64,000 nt of DNA from CAZDDB01 sp963843285 (GCA_963843285.1 CAWJJO010000013.1:186001-250000), one strand, 5' to 3'; positions 9,617 through 19,119 are shown, numbered from the stretch's first letter. The notes: generated from the sequence alone by a model not told the origin. Numbers and translations: made by a program.

Positions 9617-10540
9617 TTAAAAACTTTTGCCGGCTGCAATGACAAACGTGAGCCCCTGTGTGCGAGATCGAACGCCGAACTCCGGAATGACGCGAACAAG
9701 CAAATTGAATTTACTTCCCGGCCAGATCATTCCGAATTCTCCGCCTAATCCAAACACATGATCTTTGTTGTCGCGGTTGAAGGCTGACACATCGGATCCG
9801 CTGTCGTTCGTGAGCTGAAACTCAGCGTAGCCCACGGCGCCAACCTGAATCAGTTGTTTTCCTTGATTCTTCAGGATTGTTTTGCCGACTCCATATTCCA
9901 GCGTCATGTTGTTTCCAACCTTGACGTCTTCATGGCGTTTGGTTTGATGGAATTCCCAATTTGTGTTGAACGTTGCCTGCCATAGATTCATCGCGCCGAA
10001 GCTGCGGGCTGCGGCAAAGGTTAGCTCATGTCCCCAGTAATCGGTAGTCGTGGTATCCGTTCCGTTTTCATCGAATTTTCCGGTGGGCGCGACAAAGCCG
10101 TATGCAGCCTTTATTTGACAAGTGCCGCGTTTCCATCCGAGATTGATCGGCTCAAAATAAATATCGGCGAATCCCACAGTTTGAATATCATCACCCAGGA
10201 ACGCAAGGCCGACTGAAGTGTTCGAAATGGGGACTGCCACAGTGAATCCGTAGTTTGCGCCGAGAAATTTTGCGTTCGTTGTGTAGGCTACGATGTTGAA
10301 ATCCACAATCAGATCCAGATCAAAGTTCAAAGGAACTTCGTCTCCATTCCGGTTATTCAACCGATCTGTCGGATACCATATGAAATAATTTGCGTACGTC
10401 CAACCGGCAGGCGCTTGAACGGCCGAGTTCAAGCCTGTGAACCCCGGAATGTACTGTCCGCGCTCCTGTGCCATCAGCGAAGGCGATAGCAAAAAGATGA
10501 ATGCCAGACTGATTCCTAACAGTTTCAATAGTCGTTGCAT
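9617..10540 (-). CDS. Outer-membrane channel-like protein (phenol/MetA-degradation transporter family)
   Basis: 307 residues starting at ATG 10540 (AAGGAGAGAACC before it), with signal peptide MQRLLKLLGISLAFIFLLSPSLMAQ. The rest is an amphipathic beta-strand pattern: AGWTYANYFIWYPTDRLNN, DLDLIVDFNIVAYTTNAKFLGANYGFTVAVPI, FADIYFEPINLGWKRG, ending in an aromatic strand FVIAAGKSF. This matches the PF13557-type outer-membrane proteins often found with aromatic degradation genes; the substrate is unknown. A sigma-54 promoter (10595-10609) and an upstream enhancer-like repeat (10684-10718) precede it, and the activator gene 10746-12719 lies directly upstream on the same strand. Confidence 0.8.
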   Translation of the reverse strand: MQRLLKLLGISLAFIFLLSPSLMAQERGQYIPGFTGLNSAVQAPAGWTYANYFIWYPTDRLNNRNGDEVPLNFDLDLIVDFNIVAYTTNAKFLGANYGFTVAVPISNTSVGLAFLGDDIQTVGFADIYFEPINLGWKRGTCQIKAAYGFVAPTGKFDENGTDTTTTDYWGHELTFAAARSFGAMNLWQATFNTNWEFHQTKRHEDVKVGNNMTLEYGVGKTILKNQGKQLIQVGAVGYAEFQLTNDSGSDVSAFNRDNKDHVFGLGGEFGMIWPGSKFNLLVRVIPEFGVRSRTQGLTFVIAAGKSF

Positions 10541-10594
10541 GGTTCTCTCCTTCATTGAACCTCCTTTGAATAATGTCCCGGATTCAATGTTTAC

Positions 10595-10609
10595 GCAAAC
10601 GGGATGCCA
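10595..10609 (-). promoter_or_regulatory. Sigma-54 (-24/-12) promoter
   Basis: Minus strand reads TGGCATCCCGTTTGC: GG and GC with the exact 10-nt spacing. Predicted start of transcription is about 10583, giving a ~43-nt leader before ATG 10540. The same architecture recurs at 16891 and 22597. Confidence 0.85.
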
Positions 10610-10683
10610 CTGCGATGCTTCCGCTAAGTGATTGAAATTGATCTGGTTAGTTGAACAGTGCGAAACAGCCTTGCCTGGCGGAA

Positions 10684-10718
10684 GGACCGGATACTGTCTT
10701 TGAGTCCAGATATGGACC
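10684..10718 (-). promoter_or_regulatory. Upstream activator site type 1, copy 1
   Basis: 35 bp that on the plus strand begin GGACCGGATACTGT and end TATGGACC. The same sequence recurs at 16980-17014 and 22709-22743. The conserved 24-bp core begins GGAC and ends GTCC. It lies 74 bp upstream of the -24 element. The position fits an enhancer bound by a sigma-54 activator, most simply the product of 10746-12719. Confidence 0.75.
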
Positions 10719-10745
10719 TTGCAAGTCCCGGTATTGGATTTCTCG

Positions 10746-12719
10746 TCAAATCCTTCTGCGAGGATTTACAATACCGAGTTTGTGCATCCGGTTATATAGG
10801 GTGGAGGGCTTCATACCAAGGATTTTCGCTGCTCCGTTGGGTCCTTTGATGCTCCAGTTTGTTGTTTTGAGGACTTCGGTAATGTGCCGGATTTCCATTT
10901 CAGCCAAGGTAAGCCGGGGCGCGCTCAGACCATGAGCTTCTTCCGGTACCTGTACGGATAAAGTGTTCCCGTTGCTGATGATCACAGCGTGTTCCATCAC
11001 GTTCCGTAATTCACGGACATTTCCAGGCCAGGGATATCGGACGAGCGAATCCATCGTTTGTTTTGGAATCACATCGATATTTTTGGCCATCTTCTTCCTG
11101 AATTCGTTTAGAAATGCCGTCACCAGAAGCGGAATATCCTTTGGACGATCTCGAAGAGGCGGAACTGTGATCGGAAACACATTGAGACGATAATAAAGGT
11201 CTTCACGGAATTTTTTCCGGCGAACAGCTTCACCCAGATTGCGGTTCGTGGCAGCAATCACACGGACATCGACTTTGATTGTGCGCGGGCTTCCCAGCCT
11301 TTCGAATTCGCCTTCCTGCAAAACCCGCAAGAGCTTGGACTGCAAGTCCAGCGATAATTCGCCGACTTCGTCCAGAAAAATCGTGGAACCATCGGCTACT
11401 TCGAAACGTCCGACCTGTTTGGTGAGCGCGCCGGTGTAGGCTCCCTTTTCTCTTCCGAACAATTCGCTTTCAATCAGCGTGGGCGGCAGGGAAGCACAAT
11501 TCAGCTTCACCATCGCGCGGCTTTTCCGCGGGCTGAGATTATGAATGGCACGCGCGATCAATTCCTTCCCGGTTCCGGTCTCTCCCGTAATCAAAACGGA
11601 AGATCTGGTATCCGCGACTTGTTCGACCTGTCTGAGAACCTCCCGAATGACGTTGCTTTCGCCAATGATTTCTTCATACTGGTAATTCAGTTTGATTTCG
11701 GAGCGCAGATACTCCGCTTCGACCTGAAGCCGGTCCTTCAGATCCTTGATTTCCTGGTAAGAGTTCAGCAGATCCTCTTGCGCTTGCTTGCGAACAAGAG
11801 CGTTGGTCAAAATCCGTCCCAACACCGCGATTCGCGAAATGATTTCTCCCGGCCATTGTCGCTCGTTGCGAAGCATGACTCCGGACAAGACATAGTTCAC
11901 CGACTCCCGCACGATGATCGGAATCAACAACCAGGAACGCAATCCCAAACGTTCTGCGTTCTGGCGATCCAGCTCTGCTTCCGGTGGTAAATCACTCGAG
12001 TTGATTGCCAGAATTTCCCCCGCAATCATTCGTCGACCAATCCAGGGGAACTGTTCAGGATAGTTGATCATGGATGGCGCGGATGGAATTCCTTCTCTAG
12101 AACAAGTGAACGTAATATTTGCTTTCTTGATTCCTCTGGTTATTTTCCACAGGTTGCAGCGATCCAGCTCAAAGAGAAGAAGCAATTGTCGCAAACCGTT
12201 TTGGATTTCGGCTTCTACTTGCGCAGGAGCCGTATCGATGAATTTCGCGGACAGCTCCGAAATCAAACGCTCAAACGTCACCTGTTCCTTGAGTTTGTTC
12301 TCCGCTCGTTTGCGGTAAACTGCGTGCGCAAATACCTCCCCGGTACGTTTAAGTTGCTCGTGCATCCATTCCGGCGGTGATGAAAAATCACTGCGGATTC
12401 CAAATCCGTTTATGCGCAAAAGGGATCCGTCCACATAAATGGGGATCGAAAACTGCGATTGAACCCCGGTTTTCTGAGCCTCTGCAAGGTTGTCGACAAT
12501 AGACGAATGTGTGATCGTGAAATCGCGAGTTTCTTCGGAATAATGACCAAACTCAGATCGATCCATCTTCAGGTGCTCGCTCAGCCGTTTTAACGCGCGC
12601 TCAATCTCGCAATCCACCTGGTCCGCCGGTAGATCGATGAGAGACGTCGACATGCTGGAAATCAGGTCTTGAAGCTGTAGTTGTTCCTCAAGCTCGGCGA
12701 CTGTTTTGGGGGATGTCAC
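10746..12719 (-). CDS. Sigma-54-dependent activator, GAF-GAF-AAA+-Fis (FhlA-like)
   Basis: 657 residues. Two GAF-type sensor regions (about 15-135 and 150-300), a coiled linker (305-345), an AAA+ domain with Walker A GETGTGKE (379-386), the sigma-54 contact loop GAYTGA (426-431), Walker B TIFLDE (446-451) and PPLRDRPKDIP, then a Fis-type helix-turn-helix (about 625-650, GAAKILGMKPSTLYNRMHKLGI). Acts as an ATP-driven opener of sigma-54 promoters, with the signal sensed by the GAF domains (unknown ligand). Its start overlaps the stop of the upstream outer-membrane protein (ATGA), so the two are translationally coupled. The helix-turn-helix closely resembles that of 17014-19119, suggesting a shared DNA target. 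Confidence 0.93.
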   Translation of the reverse strand: MTSPKTVAELEEQLQLQDLISSMSTSLIDLPADQVDCEIERALKRLSEHLKMDRSEFGHYSEETRDFTITHSSIVDNLAEAQKTGVQSQFSIPIYVDGSLLRINGFGIRSDFSSPPEWMHEQLKRTGEVFAHAVYRKRAENKLKEQVTFERLISELSAKFIDTAPAQVEAEIQNGLRQLLLLFELDRCNLWKITRGIKKANITFTCSREGIPSAPSMINYPEQFPWIGRRMIAGEILAINSSDLPPEAELDRQNAERLGLRSWLLIPIIVRESVNYVLSGVMLRNERQWPGEIISRIAVLGRILTNALVRKQAQEDLLNSYQEIKDLKDRLQVEAEYLRSEIKLNYQYEEIIGESNVIREVLRQVEQVADTRSSVLITGETGTGKELIARAIHNLSPRKSRAMVKLNCASLPPTLIESELFGREKGAYTGALTKQVGRFEVADGSTIFLDEVGELSLDLQSKLLRVLQEGEFERLGSPRTIKVDVRVIAATNRNLGEAVRRKKFREDLYYRLNVFPITVPPLRDRPKDIPLLVTAFLNEFRKKMAKNIDVIPKQTMDSLVRYPWPGNVRELRNVMEHAVIISNGNTLSVQVPEEAHGLSAPRLTLAEMEIRHITEVLKTTNWSIKGPNGAAKILGMKPSTLYNRMHKLGIVNPRRRI

Positions 12720-13642
12720 TGGTTCTCCAATTCGCGAAGCAGTGCGGCTGCTCCAAACCAGGTGAACTGCCAGGCAGCGGTATAGGTTGTGAAGTTGCCT
12801 CCGATGCGCGTTGTGACCCCCTTCGACCAGGATAGTTTGATCGATTGATATTTCTTCACCGGAAAGGAGAAAGTCACACCACCGCGGGAATTCTTCTGCA
12901 GGTCCGCTTTGGGAAGATCGTTTAAGGTTGTCTGGCCTCCGCGATAGAAAGTCATATCACCGGCGATCCATAATCGAGGACGAAACGTGTATCCAACATG
13001 GCCTTGAAGGGAAACGATGGCGGCCTGCGAACGCAAGTTTCCTCCAAAAAAATCTTCATTATCAGTGAAGAGCCATACTCCCAGGTATGCCTCCAACGTC
13101 CAACGACGAACGGGGTACGAGAATCCCACTTCGGGTTTGAACGCCCATCGATTCGATCCAAGATTCACAAGCTTTGCGGAATCGTATTGTCCTGTTGGGC
13201 TTACTACAGTCAGACTTGTGCCAACTGTTGGCACAATCTTTCGCGTGGCGAATTCCTTTACAGTGAGGGAAGGTCCGCCCAGCAAGTTCATGGCGAAACG
13301 GAATCGCGCATCCACCAAACCGGATCGATGCACTTCACCGCGCTGTTCCCCCACATCGCCACTTACATTCCCCCATGCATAGGGCGCAATCGCAGTCACA
13401 CTTGAGGAGCGCCCAAAAAGCCCAAACGTGCGGCCGTAATAAACGGAAGTGGACTGGATCTCGGATTGCACGTTCTCTATCGGTAAAGAGGGATCCGTTG
13501 CGATATCACCGGTTGAGCGCGCGAAAGCAAATCCCAGAAAATTCGTTCCCATAGGAGCAGGAGTATATGCCCGCGGCTCGAGCTCCTGAGCCATTGCAAT
13601 CCCGGAAAAAACCATCAGTAAAATGAAGACGCGGAACACCAT
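12716..13642 (-). CDS. Outer-membrane channel-like protein (phenol/MetA-degradation transporter family)
   Basis: 308 residues with signal peptide MVFRVFILLMVFSGIAMAQ. Beta-barrel-like sequence throughout: NFLGFAFARSTGDIA, STSVYYGRTFGLFGRSSSVTAIAPYAWG, WTLEAYLGVWLFTDNEDFFGG, AAWQFTWF. It is a distant paralogue of the protein at 9617-10540. It probably forms a channel or solute-uptake protein in the outer membrane. Its stop overlaps the start of the sigma-54 activator by four bases, so sensor/activator and channel are one operon. No sigma-54 element is evident in the 263 bp upstream. Confidence 0.8.
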   Translation of the reverse strand: MVFRVFILLMVFSGIAMAQELEPRAYTPAPMGTNFLGFAFARSTGDIATDPSLPIENVQSEIQSTSVYYGRTFGLFGRSSSVTAIAPYAWGNVSGDVGEQRGEVHRSGLVDARFRFAMNLLGGPSLTVKEFATRKIVPTVGTSLTVVSPTGQYDSAKLVNLGSNRWAFKPEVGFSYPVRRWTLEAYLGVWLFTDNEDFFGGNLRSQAAIVSLQGHVGYTFRPRLWIAGDMTFYRGGQTTLNDLPKADLQKNSRGGVTFSFPVKKYQSIKLSWSKGVTTRIGGNFTTYTAAWQFTWFGAAALLRELENQ

Positions 13643-13905
13643 GCTTAGATTCTCCAGCCAACCGTTGAGGTTAAACTCAAATGGAGTTTTATCAAACGAT
13701 TTTTCATTTTCTTCCTTCTCGCAATATTCCTTCCTAAAATGGATGCGTCGCGGTTATGAATATATCATGCCCTCAGACATTGATTCCCATCGGCGGTTGC
13801 GAAAGATAGGAGTGCCTCGCCTCGATTTGAAGGCTGCAGGGGGAATCGTACAGCGACTCTTTGTGGTACGATCAATCCGTTAATTTATTAGCTAGGAGAA
13901 GGCGC

Positions 13906-15213
13906 ATGACGGATGAAACAAGACGAACCGGAATTTCGAGTTTGTTCGGCGACATCAGGCCAGATGAACGCTTACCTGTCTTTCTGATGCTCTCGAATCT
14001 ATTGCTGATCCTCGTTTCCTATTACGTGATCAAAGTCGTTCGCGAACCATTGATCTTGTCCGAACCTGGGGGAGCTCAGTGGAAATCCTACGCCGCTGCA
14101 GGCCAGGCACTTGTACTGATGGGATACGTTCCACTTTACGGATGGTTTTCTTCTAAGGTGAATCGGAAGAAACTCATCGTGGGCGTGAATCTATTTTTTC
14201 TTGCGTGCATCGAACTGTTTGCGCTCGGGGTGAAAATGAATGTGCCCTACATTGGTGTGGCATTTTTTGTGTGGGTGGGAATTTTTAGTCTTTCACTCAT
14301 TGCGCAGTTCTGGTCGCTTGCAAACGATCTTTATACGGAGGCCGAGGGCAAGCGGCTGTTTCCGTTGATTGCCATCGGAGCAACACTGGGGAGTCCGATC
14401 GGTTCGCAGATTGCTTCCCGCCTCTTCCATACCGGGATGGCGCCGGAGTTGATCATGCAGGTTTCAGCGGTTCTACTTGTCTTCAGTTTGCTGCTTTACG
14501 GTTTTGTACAGAAAAGAGAAGCAGCCAAACCAAGAGAGAGAGCTTTGGAGCTGGAAACTCTCAGCAAAACAGGCGGATTTCAACTGCTGTTCCGGAGCAG
14601 GTATCTTTTGCTCATTGCGGCGCTCCTGTTGGTCTTGAATTTAGTAAATACAACAGGGGAATTCATTCTTGGCGCGAAGGTAGTGGAGGCGGCAAGCAAC
14701 CTTGGAGGCGCGGACAAAAAAGCCTTCATCGGGGCGTTTTATGGAGATTATTTTTTTGTTGTCAACATTGCGGCATTTCTGATTCAAACCTTTCTTGCAT
14801 CCCGGATCGTGAGATATTTTGGAATCAAGGGTGTTGTCCTTCTTCTGCCGTTGATCGCGCTTGGCGCATACACCACGATCGCTGCCGGTGTCGGACTCGC
14901 GATCATCCGGTGGATGAAGACAGCGGAAAACAGCACGGATTATTCCGTGATGAACACAGCTCGCGCAATGCTCTGGCTGCCCACCTCGCGTGAGGAAAAG
15001 TACAAGGCCAAACAGGCAGTCGATACGTTTGTTGTCCGATTTGGCGATCTTGTCTCAGCAGGCCTGGTGTTTGCCGGAACGAACTGGCTGGCATTTCAAG
15101 CGAAAGAGTTTGCGATGGCAAACATCTTCATTGTATTCATCTGGATCGTGATCGGCCTCGCGCTGGTGAAGAAATACAATCAACTGGCGCAAAAAAAACC
15201 CAGCTTGAAGTGA
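13906..15213 (+). CDS. ADP/ATP-carrier-like (NTP/NDP exchange, MFS-related) membrane protein
   Basis: 435 residues with ~12 hydrophobic segments; start ATG 13906 with AGGAGAA before it. The pattern LLILVSYYVIKVVREPLILSEPG near the N-terminus and SLANDLYTEAEGKRLFPLIAIGATLGSPIGS in the middle match the free-living-bacterial branch related to plastid/rickettsial ATP/ADP translocases. In non-parasitic bacteria the substrate is not established. A relative is at 55777-57096 in this window. The gene stands alone between two minus-strand blocks and ends at a strong bidirectional terminator. Confidence 0.75.
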   Translation: MTDETRRTGISSLFGDIRPDERLPVFLMLSNLLLILVSYYVIKVVREPLILSEPGGAQWKSYAAAGQALVLMGYVPLYGWFSSKVNRKKLIVGVNLFFLACIELFALGVKMNVPYIGVAFFVWVGIFSLSLIAQFWSLANDLYTEAEGKRLFPLIAIGATLGSPIGSQIASRLFHTGMAPELIMQVSAVLLVFSLLLYGFVQKREAAKPRERALELETLSKTGGFQLLFRSRYLLLIAALLLVLNLVNTTGEFILGAKVVEAASNLGGADKKAFIGAFYGDYFFVVNIAAFLIQTFLASRIVRYFGIKGVVLLLPLIALGAYTTIAAGVGLAIIRWMKTAENSTDYSVMNTARAMLWLPTSREEKYKAKQAVDTFVVRFGDLVSAGLVFAGTNWLAFQAKEFAMANIFIVFIWIVIGLALVKKYNQLAQKKPSLK

Positions 15214-15232
15214 TTGATTTCGTTCCAAATCA

Positions 15233-15263
15233 ACAGGCGGGTATCGCGAAGACACCCGCCTGT
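15233..15263. terminator. Bidirectional terminator
   Basis: ACAGGCGGGT and ACCCGCCTGT form a perfect 10-bp stem with an 11-nt loop, between the convergent transporter and sulfatase genes. Flanking AATC/GATT extends the stem with one bulge. Confidence 0.75.
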
Positions 15264-15285
15264 GATTTACAATATTAGAAACTAA

Positions 15286-16845
15286 CTAGTTGCTACCCTT
15301 GGGTGGAGCCGCGAGCATCTCCAGCACGTTATCCAGCGAGAAGCTGCCGACCTTCTGGCTGGGCGGGAATTCCTTGAACGTGGAGAGGAACTGGCCGACG
15401 TATTGCTGCGCCGGTACCATCAGGAAGACGTGGTCAAACCACCAGTGATTGTAGTCCATGGCCTCTTCGTCGGCGGTCTCGAACGGGTCGGAGCGCAGGT
15501 TCAAGATCTTGGGAGCGCGCAGTGTCACAAACGGTTCCCGCCAGACGTCGGCGCCGTGTGCTCGCTGTTCCTGGAAGACGATCTTATACTGGTTGTAGCG
15601 CAGCCCGACGAGCGAACCGTCGTCGTTGAAGTAGAAGAATTCCTTGCGCGGGTCGGGCGTTTTGCCGGCGAGCGCGTCCGTGATATCGTAGCCGTCAAGA
15701 TGGACCTTGAAGGTCTTGTTGTCGACCTTCATGCCTTTGAGGAGCTGTTCCTTCACATCGGGGACACCGGCGGCAGCCATGATCGTCGGCAGCATGTCTT
15801 CGTGGGCAAAAATGTCGTTGTTGATGGTGCCCGGTTTGATGACACCGGGCCAGCGGATGGCGCAGGGGACGCGGTAGGCGCCCTCCCAATTGCTGCCCTT
15901 TTCGTTGCGGAAGGGCGACGCCCCGCCGTCGGGCCAGGTGAACTTCTCCGCGCCATTATCGCTGGAGTACATGACGATGGTGTTTTCATCGAGACCGAGT
16001 TCATGGAGTTTATCGAGCACTTGGCCAACCTGGCCGTCGTGTTCGACCATGCCGTCGGGATAGACGCCGAGGCCTGTCTTGCCTTCGCTTTCCTTCTTGA
16101 GATGCGTCCAAACGTGCATGCGGGTCGAGTTCCACCAGAGGAAGAAGGGCTTGTTGGCCTTCTTCGCGTCGGTCATGAAGCGCAGCGCCTCCGTGGTGAC
16201 TTCCGCGTCAATCGTCTCCATGCGCTTGATGGTGAGCGGGCCGATGCTTTCGATTTTCTGCGTACCGTCCGGGTTGGCCCAGGTGTGGATCACGCCGCGC
16301 GTGTTGTACTTCTTGATCATGGCGGGATCTTTGAAGTAGTCTGGATGCTCCGGCTCCTGCTCCGCGTTGAGGTGGTAAAGCGAACCCATGAACTCGTCAA
16401 ACCCGTGCGCGGTCGGCAGATGCTCGTCAAGGTCGCCGAGATGGTTCTTGCCGAACTGGCCGGTCGTGTAACCCTGTGCCTTGAGCAACTGGGCAAGCGT
16501 GACGTCACGTGCTTGAAGCCCTTCCTTCGCGCCCGGTAGGCCGACTTTCAGCAGGCCGGTTCGGAAGCCGCTCTGCCCCGTGATGAACGCAGAGCGTCCG
16601 GCAGTGCAGCTCTGCTGGCCATACCAGTCGGTGAACAAGGCGCCTTCTCTTGCTATGCGATCGATGTTGGGCGTCTTGTATCCCATCATGCCCTGGTTGT
16701 AGGCGCTGACATTCCAATAACCGATGTCATCACCCCAGATAATCAGAATATTCGGCCTTTTGCCTTGCGCCGATGCGAAATTTGCTACAACTGCAAATAT
16801 ACTCATCAGCAGCAAGAGCCGAATGAACCAATTGGATTCTTTCAT
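15286..16845 (-). CDS. Secreted type I sulfatase (arylsulfatase family)
   Basis: 519 residues with a signal peptide ending FASAQG. Hydrolyses sulfate esters after conversion of an active-site Cys to formylglycine; the motif is C80-T-A-G-R within QQSCTAGRSAFITGQ, the C-x-A-x-R form recognised by maturases. Metal ligands are visible in ILIIWGDDIGYWNVS (Asp pair near residue 39) and later in MYSSDNGAEKFTWPDGG. The length is typical. No maturase is in this window. It is preceded by a perfect sigma-54 promoter (16891-16905) and an enhancer-like repeat, with a dedicated activator gene directly upstream on the same strand. Its codon pattern is more GC-rich in third positions (runs of GAC/GTC/CTC) than its neighbours, which may indicate acquisition by transfer. 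Confidence 0.93.
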   Translation of the reverse strand: MKESNWFIRLLLLMSIFAVVANFASAQGKRPNILIIWGDDIGYWNVSAYNQGMMGYKTPNIDRIAREGALFTDWYGQQSCTAGRSAFITGQSGFRTGLLKVGLPGAKEGLQARDVTLAQLLKAQGYTTGQFGKNHLGDLDEHLPTAHGFDEFMGSLYHLNAEQEPEHPDYFKDPAMIKKYNTRGVIHTWANPDGTQKIESIGPLTIKRMETIDAEVTTEALRFMTDAKKANKPFFLWWNSTRMHVWTHLKKESEGKTGLGVYPDGMVEHDGQVGQVLDKLHELGLDENTIVMYSSDNGAEKFTWPDGGASPFRNEKGSNWEGAYRVPCAIRWPGVIKPGTINNDIFAHEDMLPTIMAAAGVPDVKEQLLKGMKVDNKTFKVHLDGYDITDALAGKTPDPRKEFFYFNDDGSLVGLRYNQYKIVFQEQRAHGADVWREPFVTLRAPKILNLRSDPFETADEEAMDYNHWWFDHVFLMVPAQQYVGQFLSTFKEFPPSQKVGSFSLDNVLEMLAAPPKGSN

Positions 16846-16890
16846 CCTATTCCTCCTTTCTTGAATTAAGAATTTCCTAATCCTAATATG

Positions 16891-16905
16891 GCAAATGAGG
16901 TGCCA
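16891..16905 (-). promoter_or_regulatory. Sigma-54 (-24/-12) promoter of the sulfatase
   Basis: Minus strand reads TGGCACCTCATTTGC, a full match to the TGGCAC-N5-TTGC consensus. Predicted transcription start is ~35 nt before the sulfatase ATG at 16845; an AGGAGGAAT ribosome site follows. Confidence 0.9.
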
Positions 16906-16979
16906 CCTGATCGCATGCTGTTAAGTGGTTGGAATAGTATGGGTTAACGACTTTCCGGAAAAATCTCACTGATAAGCAA

Positions 16980-17014
16980 GGACCGGATAGTGTACTTGAG
17001 TCCGGATACGGACC
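16980..17014 (-). promoter_or_regulatory. Upstream activator site type 1, copy 2
   Basis: Plus strand begins GGACCGGATAGTGTACTTGA and ends ATACGGACC. It lies 74 bp from the -24 element, the same distance as at the 10684 copy, and touches the stop codon of the activator gene 17014-19119. Confidence 0.8.
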
Positions 17015-19119
17015 TATTTTCTCTTGCGGGGAAGGATGCCCAGTCGGTTCATCTTGTTATACAGGGTGGATGGTTTCAATCCGAGGATCTTTGCGGCTCC
17101 AAAAGGTCCTTTGACAGTTCCGTCGGTCATCTCCAGGACTTGTTCGATGTGATGAGCTTCCGCCTCATTCAGCGATAACGTTTTTGCGGCAGCGCTGGAA
17201 GTCTCGGCAGGGAACGGTACTCGCAGAACGTTGCTATTCGTAATAATCACCGCATGTTCAATCATATTTCGCAATTCGCGTATATTCCCCGGCCAGCGAT
17301 ATTGAATGAGTGTTTCCATTGTTTGTTTTGGAACGCGATCAATATTCTTTCCCATCTTATGTTTGAACTCGTTCAAGAAAGCCATCACAAGAAGAGGAAT
17401 GTCTTTCGGACGGTCGCGAAGCGGAGGGACCTTGATCGGGAAAACGTTCAGCCGGTAGTAGAGATCGTCACGAAATTTTCCTTGCTGAACAGCTTCTGCT
17501 AAATTTTGGTTCGTAGCCGCAATCACGCGGACATCGACTTTGATTGTTTTCGGGCTTCCCAATCTCTCCAGTTCTCCTTCCTGCACTACACGCAACAATT
17601 TCACCTGCAAATCCATCGACAATTCGCTGATTTCATCCAGAAAAATCGTTGATTTATCCGCTACTTCAAATCGCCCGATCTGCTTCATCAGCGCGCCGGT
17701 GTATGCGCCCTTCTCACGCCCGAATAATTCGCTTTCAATCAATGTAGGAGGCAGGGAAGCGCAATTGACTTTCACCATCGTGTGGTTCTTGCGCGGGCTC
17801 AGATTGTGAATGGCACGCGCGATCAATTCTTTGCCGGTCCCCGTTTCACCGGAAATCAGAACCGTGGAGCCGGTTCCGGCAACTTGCTTCACCTGGTTCA
17901 GAACGTCCCGGATGGCCTTGCTTTCTCCAATAATGTCCTCATACCGGTAATGGACCTTAATCTCCGAACGCAAATAGTCCGCTTCTACCTGAAGACGGTC
18001 TTTTAGCGACTGGATCTGCCGGTAAGACTGAATGAGATCTTCTTGCGCGTGTTTGCGTACTAAAGTATTCGTAAATATTTTGCCCAGCAGATGAATCCGG
18101 GAAATGACCTCCTCCGACCATGGGCGTTCCGTCCGGATGGAGTTTGCCACAAGGACAAACTCCACGGATTGGTTCACGATGAGAGGAACGCAAAGATTGG
18201 ATTGAATTCCGATTTGCCGAGCGGTCTTTTTATCCACTTCTGCTTCCGGTGGAAGCTGATCAATATTGACCTGAACGGTTTCCCCTGCAAGAAGCTTTTT
18301 AGAGTGCCAGGGAAAATGTTCCACATAATTAATGGTAGTCGGCGCGGGGGCGATTCCCTCCCCGTTGTAGGAATGGGTTACAAGCGCTACCTGTTTATCC
18401 CGGGACACCTTCAGCAAAGCGCAACGATCAATCCGGAAAAAACGCAGAAGCTGTTCCAGGCTGTCTTCAATTTCCGTGTCGACCTGTTCGGATGGAACAT
18501 TCACGAATTTTGCAGAGAGATCGGAAATCAATCTTTCAAATTCAATTTGTTCTTTTAACTTCTTCTCAGTTTGTTTTCGATAAATGGCGTGAGCGAATAT
18601 TTCTCCAACGCGTCGCAACTGATCGATCAACCAGTCCGGCCAGCTACGCTCCTTGAGAAAGCTGCCAAAGCCGATAGCGCATAGAGGCATACCTCCGGCA
18701 GATACCGGAATCATCAATTGTGATTTCAATCCGGTTTTTGTGAAATAAGCCTTCTCCTTACTTCCTTCAGGAGGTATATCCGATAATGTGTCTAGTCGTA
18801 TGATCTCGTTGCGAAGGGCCTTTTGGAAATACCAGGGAAGTTCATTTGCCACGAATATTTTCGGATAAGGTTCAAACCCCGTTGAGGCGAAAGAGTGGGT
18901 TACTTTGAAGTCGCGATAATCTTCTGAAAATTCACCAAAAGTGGATCTGCTGATTCCCAGAAAATCGACAATGGATTGTAATGCGTGCTCAATCCGGCTG
19001 TCGACTTCGTCAGCAGGCAAATTCACCAAAACAGCGGAAACATCCGCAATCAGTTCTTGAAGATGAAGCCTTTCCTCTAGTTCGGCAACCTTTTGCTGGT
19101 CCTCTGCGGTCGATGACAT
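17014..19119 (-). CDS. Sigma-54-dependent activator, GAF-GAF-AAA+-Fis (FhlA-like)
   Basis: 701 residues from ATG 19119; a TTG at 19137 would add six residues but has no better ribosome site. Two GAF regions, coiled linker (QSLKDRLQVEADYLRSEIKVHYRYEDIIGES), AAA+ with GETGTGKE, GAYTGA and STIFLDE, and a C-terminal Fis-type helix-turn-helix GAAKILGLKPSTLYNKMNRLGI. It is a close paralogue of 10746-12719 across its whole length, so a local or ancient duplication produced two activator-target units. Its most likely target is the sulfatase promoter just downstream. The sensed compound is unknown. Confidence 0.93.
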   Translation of the reverse strand: MSSTAEDQQKVAELEERLHLQELIADVSAVLVNLPADEVDSRIEHALQSIVDFLGISRSTFGEFSEDYRDFKVTHSFASTGFEPYPKIFVANELPWYFQKALRNEIIRLDTLSDIPPEGSKEKAYFTKTGLKSQLMIPVSAGGMPLCAIGFGSFLKERSWPDWLIDQLRRVGEIFAHAIYRKQTEKKLKEQIEFERLISDLSAKFVNVPSEQVDTEIEDSLEQLLRFFRIDRCALLKVSRDKQVALVTHSYNGEGIAPAPTTINYVEHFPWHSKKLLAGETVQVNIDQLPPEAEVDKKTARQIGIQSNLCVPLIVNQSVEFVLVANSIRTERPWSEEVISRIHLLGKIFTNTLVRKHAQEDLIQSYRQIQSLKDRLQVEADYLRSEIKVHYRYEDIIGESKAIRDVLNQVKQVAGTGSTVLISGETGTGKELIARAIHNLSPRKNHTMVKVNCASLPPTLIESELFGREKGAYTGALMKQIGRFEVADKSTIFLDEISELSMDLQVKLLRVVQEGELERLGSPKTIKVDVRVIAATNQNLAEAVQQGKFRDDLYYRLNVFPIKVPPLRDRPKDIPLLVMAFLNEFKHKMGKNIDRVPKQTMETLIQYRWPGNIRELRNMIEHAVIITNSNVLRVPFPAETSSAAAKTLSLNEAEAHHIEQVLEMTDGTVKGPFGAAKILGLKPSTLYNKMNRLGILPRKRK

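Noticed and set aside
13210..13230. GTGCCAACTGTTGGCAC palindrome
   Set aside because: Lies inside the coding region 12716-13642 and lacks the -12 GC at the required spacing, so not treated as a regulatory site.
15403..16539. 378-codon plus-strand open frame
   Set aside because: It is the antisense shadow of the sulfatase gene, whose catalytic motif and signal peptide are unmistakable on the minus strand.
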